From Bradyrhizobium sp. AUGA SZCCT0283 (GTDB lineage Bacteria; Pseudomonadota; Alphaproteobacteria; Rhizobiales; Xanthobacteraceae), in NCBI RefSeq assembly GCF_018130385.1, contig NZ_JAFCLU010000010.1, positions 1 through 64,000 on the forward strand: a stretch of DNA of 64,000 bases. Direction: 5' to 3'. How positions within the stretch are numbered: position 1 is the first letter of the stretch; each line of letters opens with the position of its first letter. The notes under the pieces were generated by a model. It was not told where the DNA came from and searched no databases. It worked only from the letters and a program-made list of their open reading frames with translations. The position numbers were made by a program, and so were the translations under genes. This document shows, in pieces, positions 37,591-46,757 of the stretch.

Positions 37591-39201
37591 ATGCTCACCG
37601 AAGCCTCAACCTACGACGAGCTCTATCGCAACTTCCGCTGGGACATTCCCGCCCGCTTCAACATGGCGACCGCGTGTTGCGACCGCCATGCCGACGGCTC
37701 CGGCCGGCTGGCGCTGATCTATGTCGATGAGGGCGGCGCGACCACGCGCACCTCGTTCGACGAGGTCGCCGAGATGTCGCGCCGTTTCGCCAATGTGCTG
37801 AAGGCCGACGGCCTCGCGCGCGGCGACCGTGTCGCTGTGTTCCTGTCGCAATCGCTTGAACTGCCGATCGCGCATCTCGCCGCCTTCCGTTCCGGAATGA
37901 TTTCCATCCCGCTGTTCGCGCTGTTCGGCGAGGATGCGCTGGAATTTCGCCTGTCGAATTCCGAGGCCAGGGCGATCGTCACCGACGAAGCGGGCTGGGA
38001 CAAGCTTACGAAAATCCGTCACCGGCTGCCCTACCTGCAGGACATCTACGTCACGAGCGGCGCCGTTCACGCCGGCGCCAAGCCGTTCTGGTCGTCGATC
38101 GAAACCGCGTCCGAGGAATTTGCGACCGTCGATACATCAGCCGACGATCCCGCCCTGATCATCTACACCTCGGGCACCACAGGAAATCCAAAGGGCGCGC
38201 TGCATGCCCATCGCGTGGTGCTCGGCCATCTGCCGAATGTCGAGATGTGCCACAATTTTCTACCCAAGCCGGGCGACCTGATGTGGACGCCGGCGGATTG
38301 GGCCTGGATCGGCGGGCTGATCAATGCGCTGTTGGCGTTCTGGTATCACGGCATCCCGCTGGTCGGCCACCGCGCGCGCAAATTCGAGCCCCAGGCGGCG
38401 ATGGCGATGATGGCTGAACTTTCCATCCGCAACACGTTCCTGCCGCCGACCGCGCTGAAGCTGATGCGGCAGGCCGGCGTGAAAAATCCCGGCGTCAAGC
38501 TGCGCAGCATCTTTACCGGCGGTGAATCGCTCGGCGGCGAGCTGTTGGGGTGGGTGCGCGAAACGTTTGGCATCGATGCGCATGAAGTGTTCGGCCAGAC
38601 CGAATGCAACCTCGTGATCGGCAGCAATTCGAACCTGTTTCCGATCCGCCCCGGCTCGATGGGCAAGGCGACGCCGGGCTTTGACGTCCGCATCGTCAGC
38701 GACAGGGGCGAGGAGTTGCCGAGAGGTGAGCGCGGCATCATCGGTGTGCGCCAGCCGTGCCCGTGTACCATGATCGAATATTGGAAGAACCCGGAGGCAA
38801 CCGCCAAAAAATACGCCGGTGAATTTTTGCTGACCGGCGATCTCGGCGTGCAGGACGAGGACGGCTATTTCTGGTACGTCAGCCGCGAGGACGACGTCAT
38901 CACTACCGCCGGCTATCGTGTCGGTCCCTCCGAGATCGAGCATACGCTGATGAAGCACCCGGCGGTGGCGATGTCGGCGGTGGTCGGCATTCCCGATCCG
39001 ATCCGCACCGAATCCATCAAGGCGTGGATCGTGCTGCGCCCGGGCTTTGCCGCGAGCGATGAACTGGCGCGCGAGATTCAGGAGTTCGTGAAAGTGCAGC
39101 TCGCCGCCCATGAATACCCGCGCTTTGTGCAGTTCGCCGACACGCTGCCGATGACGGCGACGGGCAAGGTGCTGCGGCGGGAGTTGCGGGCGCTGGGCTA
39201 G
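37591..39201 (+). CDS. acyl-CoA synthetase (AMP-forming)
   Basis: 536 residues. P-loop LIIYTSGTTGNPKGA (about 189-203), adenine motif EVFGQTECN (about 332-340), GEFLLTGDLG and the hinge YRVGPSEIEHTLMKHP, and the C-terminal Lys motif TATGKVLRREL. ANL superfamily, closest in style to medium-chain acyl-CoA synthetases (MACS). Activates a carboxylic acid to its CoA ester; the acid is unknown. The following MarR gene on the same strand may control it. Confidence 0.9.
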   Translation: MLTEASTYDELYRNFRWDIPARFNMATACCDRHADGSGRLALIYVDEGGATTRTSFDEVAEMSRRFANVLKADGLARGDRVAVFLSQSLELPIAHLAAFRSGMISIPLFALFGEDALEFRLSNSEARAIVTDEAGWDKLTKIRHRLPYLQDIYVTSGAVHAGAKPFWSSIETASEEFATVDTSADDPALIIYTSGTTGNPKGALHAHRVVLGHLPNVEMCHNFLPKPGDLMWTPADWAWIGGLINALLAFWYHGIPLVGHRARKFEPQAAMAMMAELSIRNTFLPPTALKLMRQAGVKNPGVKLRSIFTGGESLGGELLGWVRETFGIDAHEVFGQTECNLVIGSNSNLFPIRPGSMGKATPGFDVRIVSDRGEELPRGERGIIGVRQPCPCTMIEYWKNPEATAKKYAGEFLLTGDLGVQDEDGYFWYVSREDDVITTAGYRVGPSEIEHTLMKHPAVAMSAVVGIPDPIRTESIKAWIVLRPGFAASDELAREIQEFVKVQLAAHEYPRFVQFADTLPMTATGKVLRRELRALG

Positions 39202-39233
39202 ATTCTCTTCGGTCAATTCGACGCGGTAGGTAC

Positions 39234-39704
39234 ATGCAAAAAAATGCTTCTCACGCCGCGGGTCTGCACCGCGCCTCGCTCAGGAAGCTCCACGATTTGG
39301 ACGCGGCGCTGGAGCTCATGTATTACGGCTGGCGTGGCATGACGCTCTCGGCCGACCAGTATCTCGCCACGCTCGGCCTCTCACGTCCGCACCATCGCAT
39401 TCTCTACGTGGTCGCGCGACAGCCCGACATCTCAATCGGCGCGCTGATCGAGATCCTCGGCATATCCAAGCAAGCCGTGAATCGGCCGCTGAACCTGTTG
39501 CTGCAGCGTAAACTCCTGACATCGAAGCGGTCGCCCGAGCAGCATCGCTCCAAATTGCTGCGGCTGACGGAAGCAGGAAAACGCATTGAGCAACGGGCAT
39601 CGGACTCTGAGCGCAAGGTTCTGCGCGAGGCGTTCGATCGTGTCGGCCCACCCGGCGCTGCCGCCTGGATGGCCGTCATGGGGGTCATTGCCGACCACAA
39701 CTGA
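39234..39704 (+). CDS. MarR-family transcriptional regulator
   Basis: 156 residues. Winged HTH core ISIGALIEILGISKQAVNRP (about 66-85) and wing LTSKRSPEQHRSKLLRLTEA, flanked by dimerisation helices. Starts 32 bases after the acyl-CoA synthetase stop, so it may be in the same transcript. MarR proteins near CoA ligases often respond to aromatic acids or their CoA esters (inference). Confidence 0.88.
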   Translation: MQKNASHAAGLHRASLRKLHDLDAALELMYYGWRGMTLSADQYLATLGLSRPHHRILYVVARQPDISIGALIEILGISKQAVNRPLNLLLQRKLLTSKRSPEQHRSKLLRLTEAGKRIEQRASDSERKVLREAFDRVGPPGAAAWMAVMGVIADHN

Positions 39705-39788
39705 CAATTTTCTCAGGTCAATCTAGTTGACGTAAGGGCCGCCCTGTGCCATCTCTTCCCGGCAGTTGCACCGAGGGAGGGCGCAAGC

Positions 39789-40157
39789 ATGAGCGGACAA
39801 ACAATGGACCGCGTGGCGGCCGGGCGCTTTGTCGAGGCGTGGTGCGCGAACTGGCGCAAGGTCGATATCGACGCGGTCGTTTCGCACTTCGCCGAAAACG
39901 CCGAGATGCGCAGTCCGTTGGCGCTCAAATTGACGGAATCCCCGGTAGTCGCGGGCGCCGAGAACATCCGCGCCTACTGGCAGAGGGCTTACGGCGGCAT
40001 TGAGAGCGCAGACCTGAAAATCCTGAACTGGAGCTGGGACGACACGATTGCGCGCCTGACGGTGTGGTGGCAACTGGGCGACAGTCGCGCCAGCGAGTTC
40101 ATGGACTTCGACGGTGCCGGCCGTGTGGTGCGCAGCGAGGCCTTCTACGGAAAGTAG
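39789..40157 (+). CDS. NTF2/SnoaL-like protein
   Basis: 122 residues, a cone-shaped alpha+beta fold. Typical pattern: FVEAWCANWRKVDIDAVVSH, FAENAEMRSP, GAENIRAYWQRAY, then the strands LTVWWQLGDS. May be an enzyme of isomerase type or a binding protein. Followed two bases later by the next gene, so likely co-translated. Confidence 0.8.
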   Translation: MSGQTMDRVAAGRFVEAWCANWRKVDIDAVVSHFAENAEMRSPLALKLTESPVVAGAENIRAYWQRAYGGIESADLKILNWSWDDTIARLTVWWQLGDSRASEFMDFDGAGRVVRSEAFYGK

Positions 40158-40159
40158 AC

Positions 40160-40603
40160 ATGCGATTTTCGGATTTTGTCCTGCTTCTCAATGCGCTCTG
40201 GTTCGGCGCCGCGTTCATGCAGTTCAGCATCGCGCAGGGCAATACGCTGAAGATACTGGTGCCTCGGGAGGAGCGCGGCAATCCAATCGCCCCGACCTTG
40301 TCGGCCAGCGTGGCATTTCTAGGCGCGATCAATCTGCCGATCGGCCTCCTGTCGTTGTATCTCCTGGTGTTCCGGCCGTCCTTCTTTCAGGTGTACGACG
40401 CGCAGCTTGCGTTATTCCTGTTCTTTGCCGCGTGTCACTTCAGCCAGTTCGCCTACAACCTTCCGGTCCTGATGCGTGGCGGACGGGTTGGGGTGGCGTA
40501 TTGGCCCGTGTTGAAGGGCCCGATGCTTCGGATTTTTGCCATCGATGCGATGCTGTTCGTGGCGAATCTTGTTGTCGCCCTCCTGCTGGTGTCCCGGTCC
40601 TGA
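40160..40603 (+). CDS. four-helix membrane protein
   Basis: 147 residues from the ATG at 40160, two bases after the NTF2-like stop. Four predicted membrane helices: VLLLNALWFGAAFMQFSIA, ASVAFLGAINLPIGLLSLYL, LALFLFFAACHFSQFAYN and FAIDAMLFVANLVVALLLV. Family not recognised. The tight spacing links it functionally to the NTF2-like gene. Confidence 0.65.
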   Translation: MRFSDFVLLLNALWFGAAFMQFSIAQGNTLKILVPREERGNPIAPTLSASVAFLGAINLPIGLLSLYLLVFRPSFFQVYDAQLALFLFFAACHFSQFAYNLPVLMRGGRVGVAYWPVLKGPMLRIFAIDAMLFVANLVVALLLVSRS

Positions 40604-40660
40604 CAAGCGCAATCCCGTGTGCCGGCCGCTGTAGAGCAGGGTGCTGGGCTAGAGCTTACC

Positions 40661-40785
40661 GTCGTCCCTGCGAACGCAGGGACCCATAACCACCGGCGGC
40701 AATTGTTTGCGCGCTAGTAGTTTATCCGCTTTCTTTCCAATAATGATGGCCGCGGAGTATGGGTCCCTGCGTTCGCAGGGACGAC
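40661..40785. repeat. MITE-like inverted repeat, GTCGTCCCTGCG family
   Basis: Terminal inverted repeats GTCGTCCCTGCGAACGCAGG and CTGCGTTCGCAGGGACGAC flank CCACCGGCGGCAATTGTT. A second member lies at 62972-63112. Confidence 0.75.
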
Positions 40786-40813
40786 CTCCTGAGGGAGTGT
40801 GTGCCTGGCCCGA

Positions 40814-43039
40814 TCAGCCCGCCTTCAGAACCGAGCGCAGCATCGACGCCAGGTCGTGCCGGCGGTAGGGCTTGTTCAGGATTCGCACCTCGCGGCCGCC
40901 ACCGTCGATCGCGTCGACGGGATGCTCGGTATGGCCTGACGTCAGGAGGATCTTCAGGTGTGGCCGCAGGCGGGCTGCTTCGCCGGCAAGCTCGGTTCCG
41001 AACATGCCGCCGGGCATAACGACATCCGTGAACAGAAGGTGGATATTCTCGGGGCCGCGCAATATTGCCAGTGCCGCGGGCGCGTTGCGTGTCACGATGA
41101 CGCGATAGCCGAGCGCCTTCAGTTCGTTCTCGACATAGCCGCGCACCATGTCGTCGTCCTCGACAACGAGAATGGTTTCGCTGCCGGCGGGCGCGGCCTG
41201 CTGACCGGCTGATGGCGCGGCGCTCGCCTGGGACGCTGCCACGCGGGGGAAGAACAGCTTGACGGCGGTGCCATGTCCCGGCTCGGAATGGATCTGCATC
41301 GACCCGCCGGATTGCTGGGCGAATCCGTAAACCATGCTCAGGCCGAGGCCGGTGCCCTTGCCCACCTCCTTGGTGGTGAAGAACGGCTCGAAGGCGCGGC
41401 TGGCGACCTCGGCCGTCATGCCGGTGCCGGTATCGGTCACGGCGACCATGACGTAATCGCCGGGCCGCGCCTGGCCGTTGACGTCGACATCGGATTCACC
41501 GAGCGAGGTATTTTTCACCTCGACCGTCAGCGTGCCGCCCGATGGCATGGCGTCGCGCGCGTTGAGCACCAGATTGAGCAGGGCCGAGGCCAGCTGGCCG
41601 GGATCGACGCTGGCCTGCCAGAGGTTTTGATCAAGCCGGAATTCGCACTCGATATGTTCGCCGAGCGTCCGGCGCAGCAATGGCTCCATGCCGACGATTT
41701 TCCGGCCGATGTCGATGTCTCGCGGCATCAATGGCTGCTTGCGCGCGAACGCGAGCAGGCTCCGCGTCAGGTCCGATCCGCGTTCGGCGGCGGTCGCGAT
41801 GCTTTCGGCGATGTGGTGCAGTTCCTTGTGCGCCACCAGCTTCTCGGCGAGGTGCTCCGCATTGCCGAGGATAACGGTCAAGAGATTGTTGAAATCGTGC
41901 GCGACGCCGCCGGTGAGCTGGCCCATCGCCTCCATCTTCTGGGACTGGGTGAGTTTCTGGTTGAGCTCATCGATCGCGGCGCGCTGGCGCTCGAGCGACT
42001 CGGCGGTGCCGTTGAGCAGCGTCATCAGCCCGCCGAGTTCGCCCCGCGGATGCGGCGGCGCAATCCGCGCGCTCAGATCGCCCAGGCCCAGTTTCGTCGC
42101 CATCGCAGCCAGCCGCCCGACCTGGCGGCCGACGCTCATGGTGGCCAGAAGCCACACGCCCGCCAGCAGCAGCAGCGAGGCCACCGCGAGGATCGCCAGA
42201 TCCTCGTAGAGGCGGCGGTTGGCGGCGGCGACCAGGCCGTCCTTGGATCGTCCGACCAGGATATAAAGTCCGGCATCGCGGACCGAAGGGGAGCGGGCGA
42301 CGGCCCAGACCTGGGTTCGGCCATCCCGGTCGGTCACCTCGCGGAACGGTTCGCGGTTCGGTGAGGTCGCAAATCGGAACAGTTCCGAATTCGCAATCGA
42401 TGCGCCCGGTTCGGCCCAGCCTTTTCCCTGGGGCGCCACGAGGACCATGCCTTTGCGGTCGGCAAGCAGAATCTCGTTGCCGTTCACGGAGCGCTTTTCG
42501 TGATACTCGGCGAATTTCTTCAGATTGAACGATGCGAGCAGGATGAATTTCAGCTCCCCTGATTCCGGGCGCACCGGGTAGGCGATCTGCAACACCGAGG
42601 TCCCCGTCAGCCGGCCGAACACGGGTTCGAGCGTGACAATGCCGTGCGCAACCAGGGCCTGCTTGAAATATTCGCGATCCCTGAGATCAAGGGTCCGGTT
42701 GGTTCGCAGCGAGTCGCAGAACAGGCTGCCGTCCGGATTGATGGTCAATATGCCGGTGAACTGCGGATATTCTTCGCGCACGGCGGAAAGGAAGGCCGAA
42801 CAGGCCGCCTTGTCGCGTGTGTCGAGATCGCGGGCGCGGGCGAGGCCATAGTGGAGCTGGGCCGTGCCCTGAATTTTCTCATCGAGATCGCTTGAGATAT
42901 CGTTGGCGGTCGCCGACAGGTTGGCCAGTGCGGCGTCGATCTCGCTCGTGCGATTCTGGACGAAGCGCAGGCCTATCAGGATGGCCGGCACCAGCATCGC
43001 GGCGATAACCAGTATCAATAGCCGGGTGCGCAGGCTCAT
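40814..43039 (-). CDS. hybrid sensor histidine kinase/response regulator
   Basis: 741 residues. Membrane helix about 5-25; periplasmic PDC/Cache-like sensor about 30-280; second helix about 283-303; HAMP about 304-357; HisKA with phospho-His in GVAHDFNNLLTVILG (about 377); HATPase with VLNARDAMPSGG and TGTGMTAEVASRAF; C-terminal receiver (about 622-738) with Asp in LLFTDVVMPGG. Senses an extracytoplasmic signal and passes phosphate to its own receiver. No separate regulator gene adjacent. Confidence 0.92.
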   Translation of the reverse strand: MSLRTRLLILVIAAMLVPAILIGLRFVQNRTSEIDAALANLSATANDISSDLDEKIQGTAQLHYGLARARDLDTRDKAACSAFLSAVREEYPQFTGILTINPDGSLFCDSLRTNRTLDLRDREYFKQALVAHGIVTLEPVFGRLTGTSVLQIAYPVRPESGELKFILLASFNLKKFAEYHEKRSVNGNEILLADRKGMVLVAPQGKGWAEPGASIANSELFRFATSPNREPFREVTDRDGRTQVWAVARSPSVRDAGLYILVGRSKDGLVAAANRRLYEDLAILAVASLLLLAGVWLLATMSVGRQVGRLAAMATKLGLGDLSARIAPPHPRGELGGLMTLLNGTAESLERQRAAIDELNQKLTQSQKMEAMGQLTGGVAHDFNNLLTVILGNAEHLAEKLVAHKELHHIAESIATAAERGSDLTRSLLAFARKQPLMPRDIDIGRKIVGMEPLLRRTLGEHIECEFRLDQNLWQASVDPGQLASALLNLVLNARDAMPSGGTLTVEVKNTSLGESDVDVNGQARPGDYVMVAVTDTGTGMTAEVASRAFEPFFTTKEVGKGTGLGLSMVYGFAQQSGGSMQIHSEPGHGTAVKLFFPRVAASQASAAPSAGQQAAPAGSETILVVEDDDMVRGYVENELKALGYRVIVTRNAPAALAILRGPENIHLLFTDVVMPGGMFGTELAGEAARLRPHLKILLTSGHTEHPVDAIDGGGREVRILNKPYRRHDLASMLRSVLKAG

Positions 43040-43427
43040 CGGTGCGTCGTTCCGCGCTCAAATCAGCAATTTCGCTGTTATTTCAGTGACGTTCGGAATC
43101 TGCCTGCGAGGCAGCCGTTCTGGAAATACCGTGCTGGAATATCCCCTGGGCAGGCTCGAGTCCACTCGCGAAGAGCTGCAGGCGAGCTGCGGCCCCAGTG
43201 CGCAATTGCGCACCAGGCAGCGACGACATGCGCTGACGTCGCGCTGCCTACGGCGTCCCGATCCCCATGCTGCAGCGCCGGTTGTGGGCGCTGGGATCGG
43301 GCCTCCAGCTTTGCCCCGCTTGCGGGTGGGAACGGGGAAAAGGAGTTCCTTGCGTTCCCTTTGACCGAGATCAACACACCTGCCGCGCCGCCCTGCCTCA
43401 ATACCCCAAAACTGAATGGAGGAATCG
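43040..43427. other. intergenic stretch
   Basis: No gene or repeat recognised. It separates the divergent kinase and DUF2189 genes and should hold both promoters. A minus-strand frame through it is taken as chance. Confidence 0.4.
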
Positions 43428-44204
43428 ATGACATCGGTTTCCGGGAAGGTCGACCCGGTGGTGCGGCGTATTGCGCCGGCTGACATCGCCGAGGCGTTGG
43501 GCCAAGGCTTGCGGGATTTTCAGGCCGTGCCGCTCTACGGGCTGGCCTTTGGCGCGCTCTATGCCGCCGGCGGGATCGCGATCCTGCTCTGCCTGACGGC
43601 ATTCGGCATGGTCTATCTGGCTTATCCGCTCGCCGCTGGCTTTGCGATGATCGGCCCATTCGTCGCGGTCGGGCTCTATGAGGTGAGCCGCCGGCGCGAG
43701 GCGGGGCAGCCGATCTCGATTGGCGCGATCTGGGCCACCGTGAGGACGCGAAGCGAGATCGGCTGGATGGCCTTCGTCACGCTGTTTGTGTTCGTGATCT
43801 GGATGTACCAGGTGAGGCTGTTGATCGCGCTGCTGCTCGGGCTCAACGCCTCGTTCGCCAGCCTGCGCGAGTTCATCACGGTGGTGCTCACCACCAATGA
43901 GGGCCTCTTATTCCTCGCCATCGGCAACGCCGTCGGCGCCGCGCTGTCGCTGATTCTGTTTTCTCTGACCGTGGTGTCGTTTCCGCTGCTGCTCGACCGC
44001 GACGTCGATTTCGTCACCGCGATGATCACCAGCGTGCGTGCCGTGGCGACGAGCCCGCTGCCGATGATCGGCTGGGCGGCGCTCATCGTGGTCCTGCTCG
44101 CGATTTCGGCTGTGCCGTACTTCCTGGGCCTCGTCGTGACGCTGCCGGTGCTCGGCCACACCACCTGGCATCTTTATCGCCGGATCATTGCGCCGGTGGG
44201 GTGA
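43428..44204 (+). CDS. DUF2189 integral membrane protein
   Basis: 258 residues from the ATG at 43428 (GGAGGAATCG upstream). Six or so membrane helices, for example GLAFGALYAAGGIAILLCLT, AFVTLFVFVIWMYQ and ALSLILFSLTVVSFPLLLDR. Pattern of the alphaproteobacterial DUF2189 family. Function unknown. Confidence 0.85.
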   Translation: MTSVSGKVDPVVRRIAPADIAEALGQGLRDFQAVPLYGLAFGALYAAGGIAILLCLTAFGMVYLAYPLAAGFAMIGPFVAVGLYEVSRRREAGQPISIGAIWATVRTRSEIGWMAFVTLFVFVIWMYQVRLLIALLLGLNASFASLREFITVVLTTNEGLLFLAIGNAVGAALSLILFSLTVVSFPLLLDRDVDFVTAMITSVRAVATSPLPMIGWAALIVVLLAISAVPYFLGLVVTLPVLGHTTWHLYRRIIAPVG

Positions 44205-44239
44205 GGGGAGAAATAGATCGCAGCATCCTCTGGACGCCA

Positions 44240-44325
44240 TTGCCGGGCTTGACCCGAAAATCCGTCCCTCCTGCATGACTCTTTGCGAAGATTGATGGAT
44301 ACGCGGGTCAAGCCCGCGTATGACG
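44240..44325. repeat. palindromic repeat, GCCGGGCTTGACCCG type
   Basis: GCCGGGCTTGACCCG and its inverted CGGGTCAAGCCCG 40-50 bases apart. Between the convergent DUF2189 and SRPBCC genes. Confidence 0.6.
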
Positions 44326-44343
44326 ACCTTGTTTGCCGCCAGC

Positions 44344-44874
44344 CTACGGTGTCCCGATCCCCATTTCCTTCAGCGCGGCCAGCATCCGTTCCGGCGGCTG
44401 CATCTTGATCGCCAGCGCCTCGCCGGTTTCCAGCAGGCTCTTCAGGCTCGACAGGATCGCCGGCCAGCCGGTGCGGCCACCGGACAGGATGTCGTCGCTG
44501 ATGTCGCGGTCGTGCGACTGCAGCATCGTCAGCTTCACCGCATCGCCCGCCTGTTCGATCTCGTAGGTGACGAGCGTCGGCCCGAGCTTTTCCACCAGCG
44601 CCGGCCAGTTGACGTTGAAGGTGACCGTGAGCTTCCTTGCGGGTTCGCATTCGATCACCTCGCCCGAAATATGCAGGGCGCCGTCAGGCGTGCGCATGAT
44701 GAAGGCGCCGCCCACCCGGAGATCGACCTCGACGGCATGGCCGGAGAAATATTTTCTGGAAAATTCCGCGCGTGTCAGCGCCTCCCAAACCTGCTCGGGC
44801 GTGGCAGCGATGTAGATCGTGTAGACGATCGCCGGCTTGAAATTCCCAACGTTCACACCTTCAGGCTTACTCAT
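44344..44874 (-). CDS. SRPBCC (AHSA1-like) protein
   Basis: 176 residues from the ATG at 44874, which overlaps the ArsR stop by 8 bases; GTG at 44877 is possible. START-like fold: YIAATPEQVWEALTRAEFSR at the N-terminus, VGGAFIMRTPDG, and a C-terminal helix WPAILSSLKSLLETG. ArsR-SRPBCC pairs are common, with the SRPBCC protein binding or sensing a hydrophobic ligand. Function here unknown. Confidence 0.85.
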   Translation of the reverse strand: MSKPEGVNVGNFKPAIVYTIYIAATPEQVWEALTRAEFSRKYFSGHAVEVDLRVGGAFIMRTPDGALHISGEVIECEPARKLTVTFNVNWPALVEKLGPTLVTYEIEQAGDAVKLTMLQSHDRDISDDILSGGRTGWPAILSSLKSLLETGEALAIKMQPPERMLAALKEMGIGTP

Positions 44875-45181
44875 CACGCTTCTCCAACTGTCGTTTCAAC
44901 TCGCTGAGGGCTGCAAGTTTCCCGCGTTCGAATTTCTTGATCCAGCGTTCGCCAATTTGATGGATCGGAACTGGATTGATGTAGTGCAGCTTCTCGCGGC
45001 CATGCCGGAGCGTGGTGACGAGGTTGGCCGCTTCGAGAATCCCAAGGTGTTTGGTGACCGCCTGCCGCGTCATGGCGAGGCCGTCGCAGAGTTCGTTCAG
45101 CGTCTGTCCGTTTTTGGCGTGAAGCCTGTCGAGCAGCGAGCGCCGCGACGCATCGGCAAGCGCTTTGAAGACCTCATTCAT
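44867..45181 (-). CDS. ArsR-family transcriptional regulator
   Basis: 104 residues from the ATG at 45181 (MNEVFKALADASRRSLLDRL). Winged HTH QTLNELCDGLAMTRQAVTKH (about 26-45) and wing TLRHGREKLHYINPV. No Cys metal site of ArsR/SmtB type is evident, so it belongs to the non-metal group paired with SRPBCC. The transcript appears leaderless, with an operator dyad between the promoter hexamers. Confidence 0.9.
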   Translation of the reverse strand: MNEVFKALADASRRSLLDRLHAKNGQTLNELCDGLAMTRQAVTKHLGILEAANLVTTLRHGREKLHYINPVPIHQIGERWIKKFERGKLAALSELKRQLEKRDE

Positions 45182-45188
45182 CGGTAAG

Positions 45189-45218
45189 ATAATAGGCAAC
45201 CAAAAGGTTGCATGTCAA
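45189..45218 (-). promoter_or_regulatory. promoter with operator dyad for arsR-SRPBCC
   Basis: Minus strand TTGACA (45213-45218), 18-base spacer, TATTAT (45189-45194). The spacer contains the perfect dyad GCAACC-TTTT-GGTTGC (45196-45211). The -10 box ends seven bases before the ATG at 45181, so the transcript should start at or next to it. ArsR binding to the dyad would block RNA polymerase. Confidence 0.7.
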
Positions 45219-45300
45219 GGGCGTGTGTTGGGCGCAGCCGGGCGCTGTGTTATCGTGCGCCTCAGCCAGCGCAGATTGGCCTTGAACAGTGGGGTGGAAC

Positions 45301-46746
45301 ATGAGCGGTCGCCTTAAACTCGCAGCCTCGTTCTCGATCTTTTTTCTCGCAGGCTCAGGCATCGCTTGCGCGCAGCAACAAGTGATCGGCGCGCCGCCCG
45401 AAGCCCTCAACATGAAGCTGGTCGGAACCAGCGATCTGCAGGCGCGCAGCGCCTATCAGCCGACCATCCATCATCAAGGCGACCGATGGATCGCCTATAT
45501 CGGCCATCACGGCGGCAGTGACGATATCCCGGCGCCGGTCAATCCGCAGACCGGCAAGGCCGAGCCGAACGGCACGTCGATCGTCGATGTCACCGATCCC
45601 TCGCAGCCCAGATATTTGCGCCACCTCCCGGGCCAGGAAGGCAAGTATGAAGCGGGCGGCGCGCAGATGGTGCGGATTTGCGACGGCAAAGTCTTGCCGA
45701 AGGGCGATCGCAACGCCGTCTATATGCTGCGGACCTTCGGCGGCGCGGCGCATGAGATCTGGAACGTCGCCGATCCCGCCAATCCCGTGTTGATCACGCG
45801 AATTGCCGGGGTAAAGGACACGCACAAGAACTGGTGGGAGTGCGACACCGGCATTGCCTTCCTGGTGTCGGGAGCGCCGGACTGGCGCACGCGCCGCATG
45901 ACGCAAATCTACGATCTCTCCGATCCTGCCCATCCGCAGAAGATCCGTGATTTCGGATTGCCTGGCCAGGAGCCCGGCTCGACCGGCGCGGTGCCGACCG
46001 AACTGCACGGGCCGATCTCGACGGGCCCTTCCGGCAACCGGGTCTATTTCGGTTACGGCACCAACAAGGGCGGCTTCCTGCAGATCGTCGATCGCGAGAA
46101 ACTGCTCAACGGACCCAGGGAGCCGACCGCGGACAATCTGCGTTCGCCGGAAATCGCACGGCTGGCGATGTCGGCCTTCAACGGCGCCCACACCACGTTT
46201 CCGATGCCGGGCATGCCGATTGCGGAATTCGCGCGCGACAAGGACGGCAAGACCCGCGACATCGTGATGATCGTCGATGAGGCGATCTTGAACGAGTGCA
46301 ACGAGCCGCGGCAGATGGTGTGGTTCGCCGATATCACGGTCGAGAACCGGCCGATGATGATCTCGAGCTATACCGTGCCGGAGGCGAGCGGGTCGTTCTG
46401 CGAGCGGGGAGGGCGGTTCGGGGCGCATTCCTCCAATGAAAGCATGGCGCCGGTCTACTACAAGAAAATGGCTTTCATCGCGTTCTTCAATGCGGGCGTG
46501 CGCGCCCTCGACATTCGCGATCCCTATCATCCCACTGAGGTCGGCTATTTCATTCCAGCGATCACGGCAGCGACCGACAAGCGCTGCGTCAAGATCGACG
46601 GCAAGGATCGCTGCAGGGTCGCGATCCAGACCAACAATGTCGAGACCGACGAGCGCGGTTACATCTACATCGTCGACCGCGCCAATACCGGCCTGCACAT
46701 CCTGGAACTCACCGGCCCGGCGCGTGCCGTCGCCGGCATTCAGTGA
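45301..46746 (+). CDS. LVIVD-repeat secreted protein
   Basis: 481 residues from the ATG at 45301 (GGGGTGGAAC upstream). Signal peptide about 1-25 (ending ACAQQ). Repeats of the form IVDVTDPSQPRYLRHL, IWNVADPANPVLITRI, IYDLSDPAHPQKIRDF and LDIRDPYHPTEVGYF spread along the chain mark a beta-propeller of the LVIVD type. Cys pairs near the C-terminus may be disulfides. Ligand unknown. The next gene starts 11 bases on. Confidence 0.8.
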   Translation: MSGRLKLAASFSIFFLAGSGIACAQQQVIGAPPEALNMKLVGTSDLQARSAYQPTIHHQGDRWIAYIGHHGGSDDIPAPVNPQTGKAEPNGTSIVDVTDPSQPRYLRHLPGQEGKYEAGGAQMVRICDGKVLPKGDRNAVYMLRTFGGAAHEIWNVADPANPVLITRIAGVKDTHKNWWECDTGIAFLVSGAPDWRTRRMTQIYDLSDPAHPQKIRDFGLPGQEPGSTGAVPTELHGPISTGPSGNRVYFGYGTNKGGFLQIVDREKLLNGPREPTADNLRSPEIARLAMSAFNGAHTTFPMPGMPIAEFARDKDGKTRDIVMIVDEAILNECNEPRQMVWFADITVENRPMMISSYTVPEASGSFCERGGRFGAHSSNESMAPVYYKKMAFIAFFNAGVRALDIRDPYHPTEVGYFIPAITAATDKRCVKIDGKDRCRVAIQTNNVETDERGYIYIVDRANTGLHILELTGPARAVAGIQ

Positions 46747-46757
46747 GGACGCGAGCG

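Noticed and set aside
40044..40159. Longer start for the four-helix membrane protein
   Set aside because: It would overlap the NTF2-like gene and is Arg-rich; the ATG at 40160 is coupled to the preceding stop.
45355..46698. 447-codon frame opposite the LVIVD gene
   Set aside because: Arg/Asp/His-rich antisense frame in GC-rich DNA with no domain or binding site; the plus-strand gene has a signal peptide and clear repeats.
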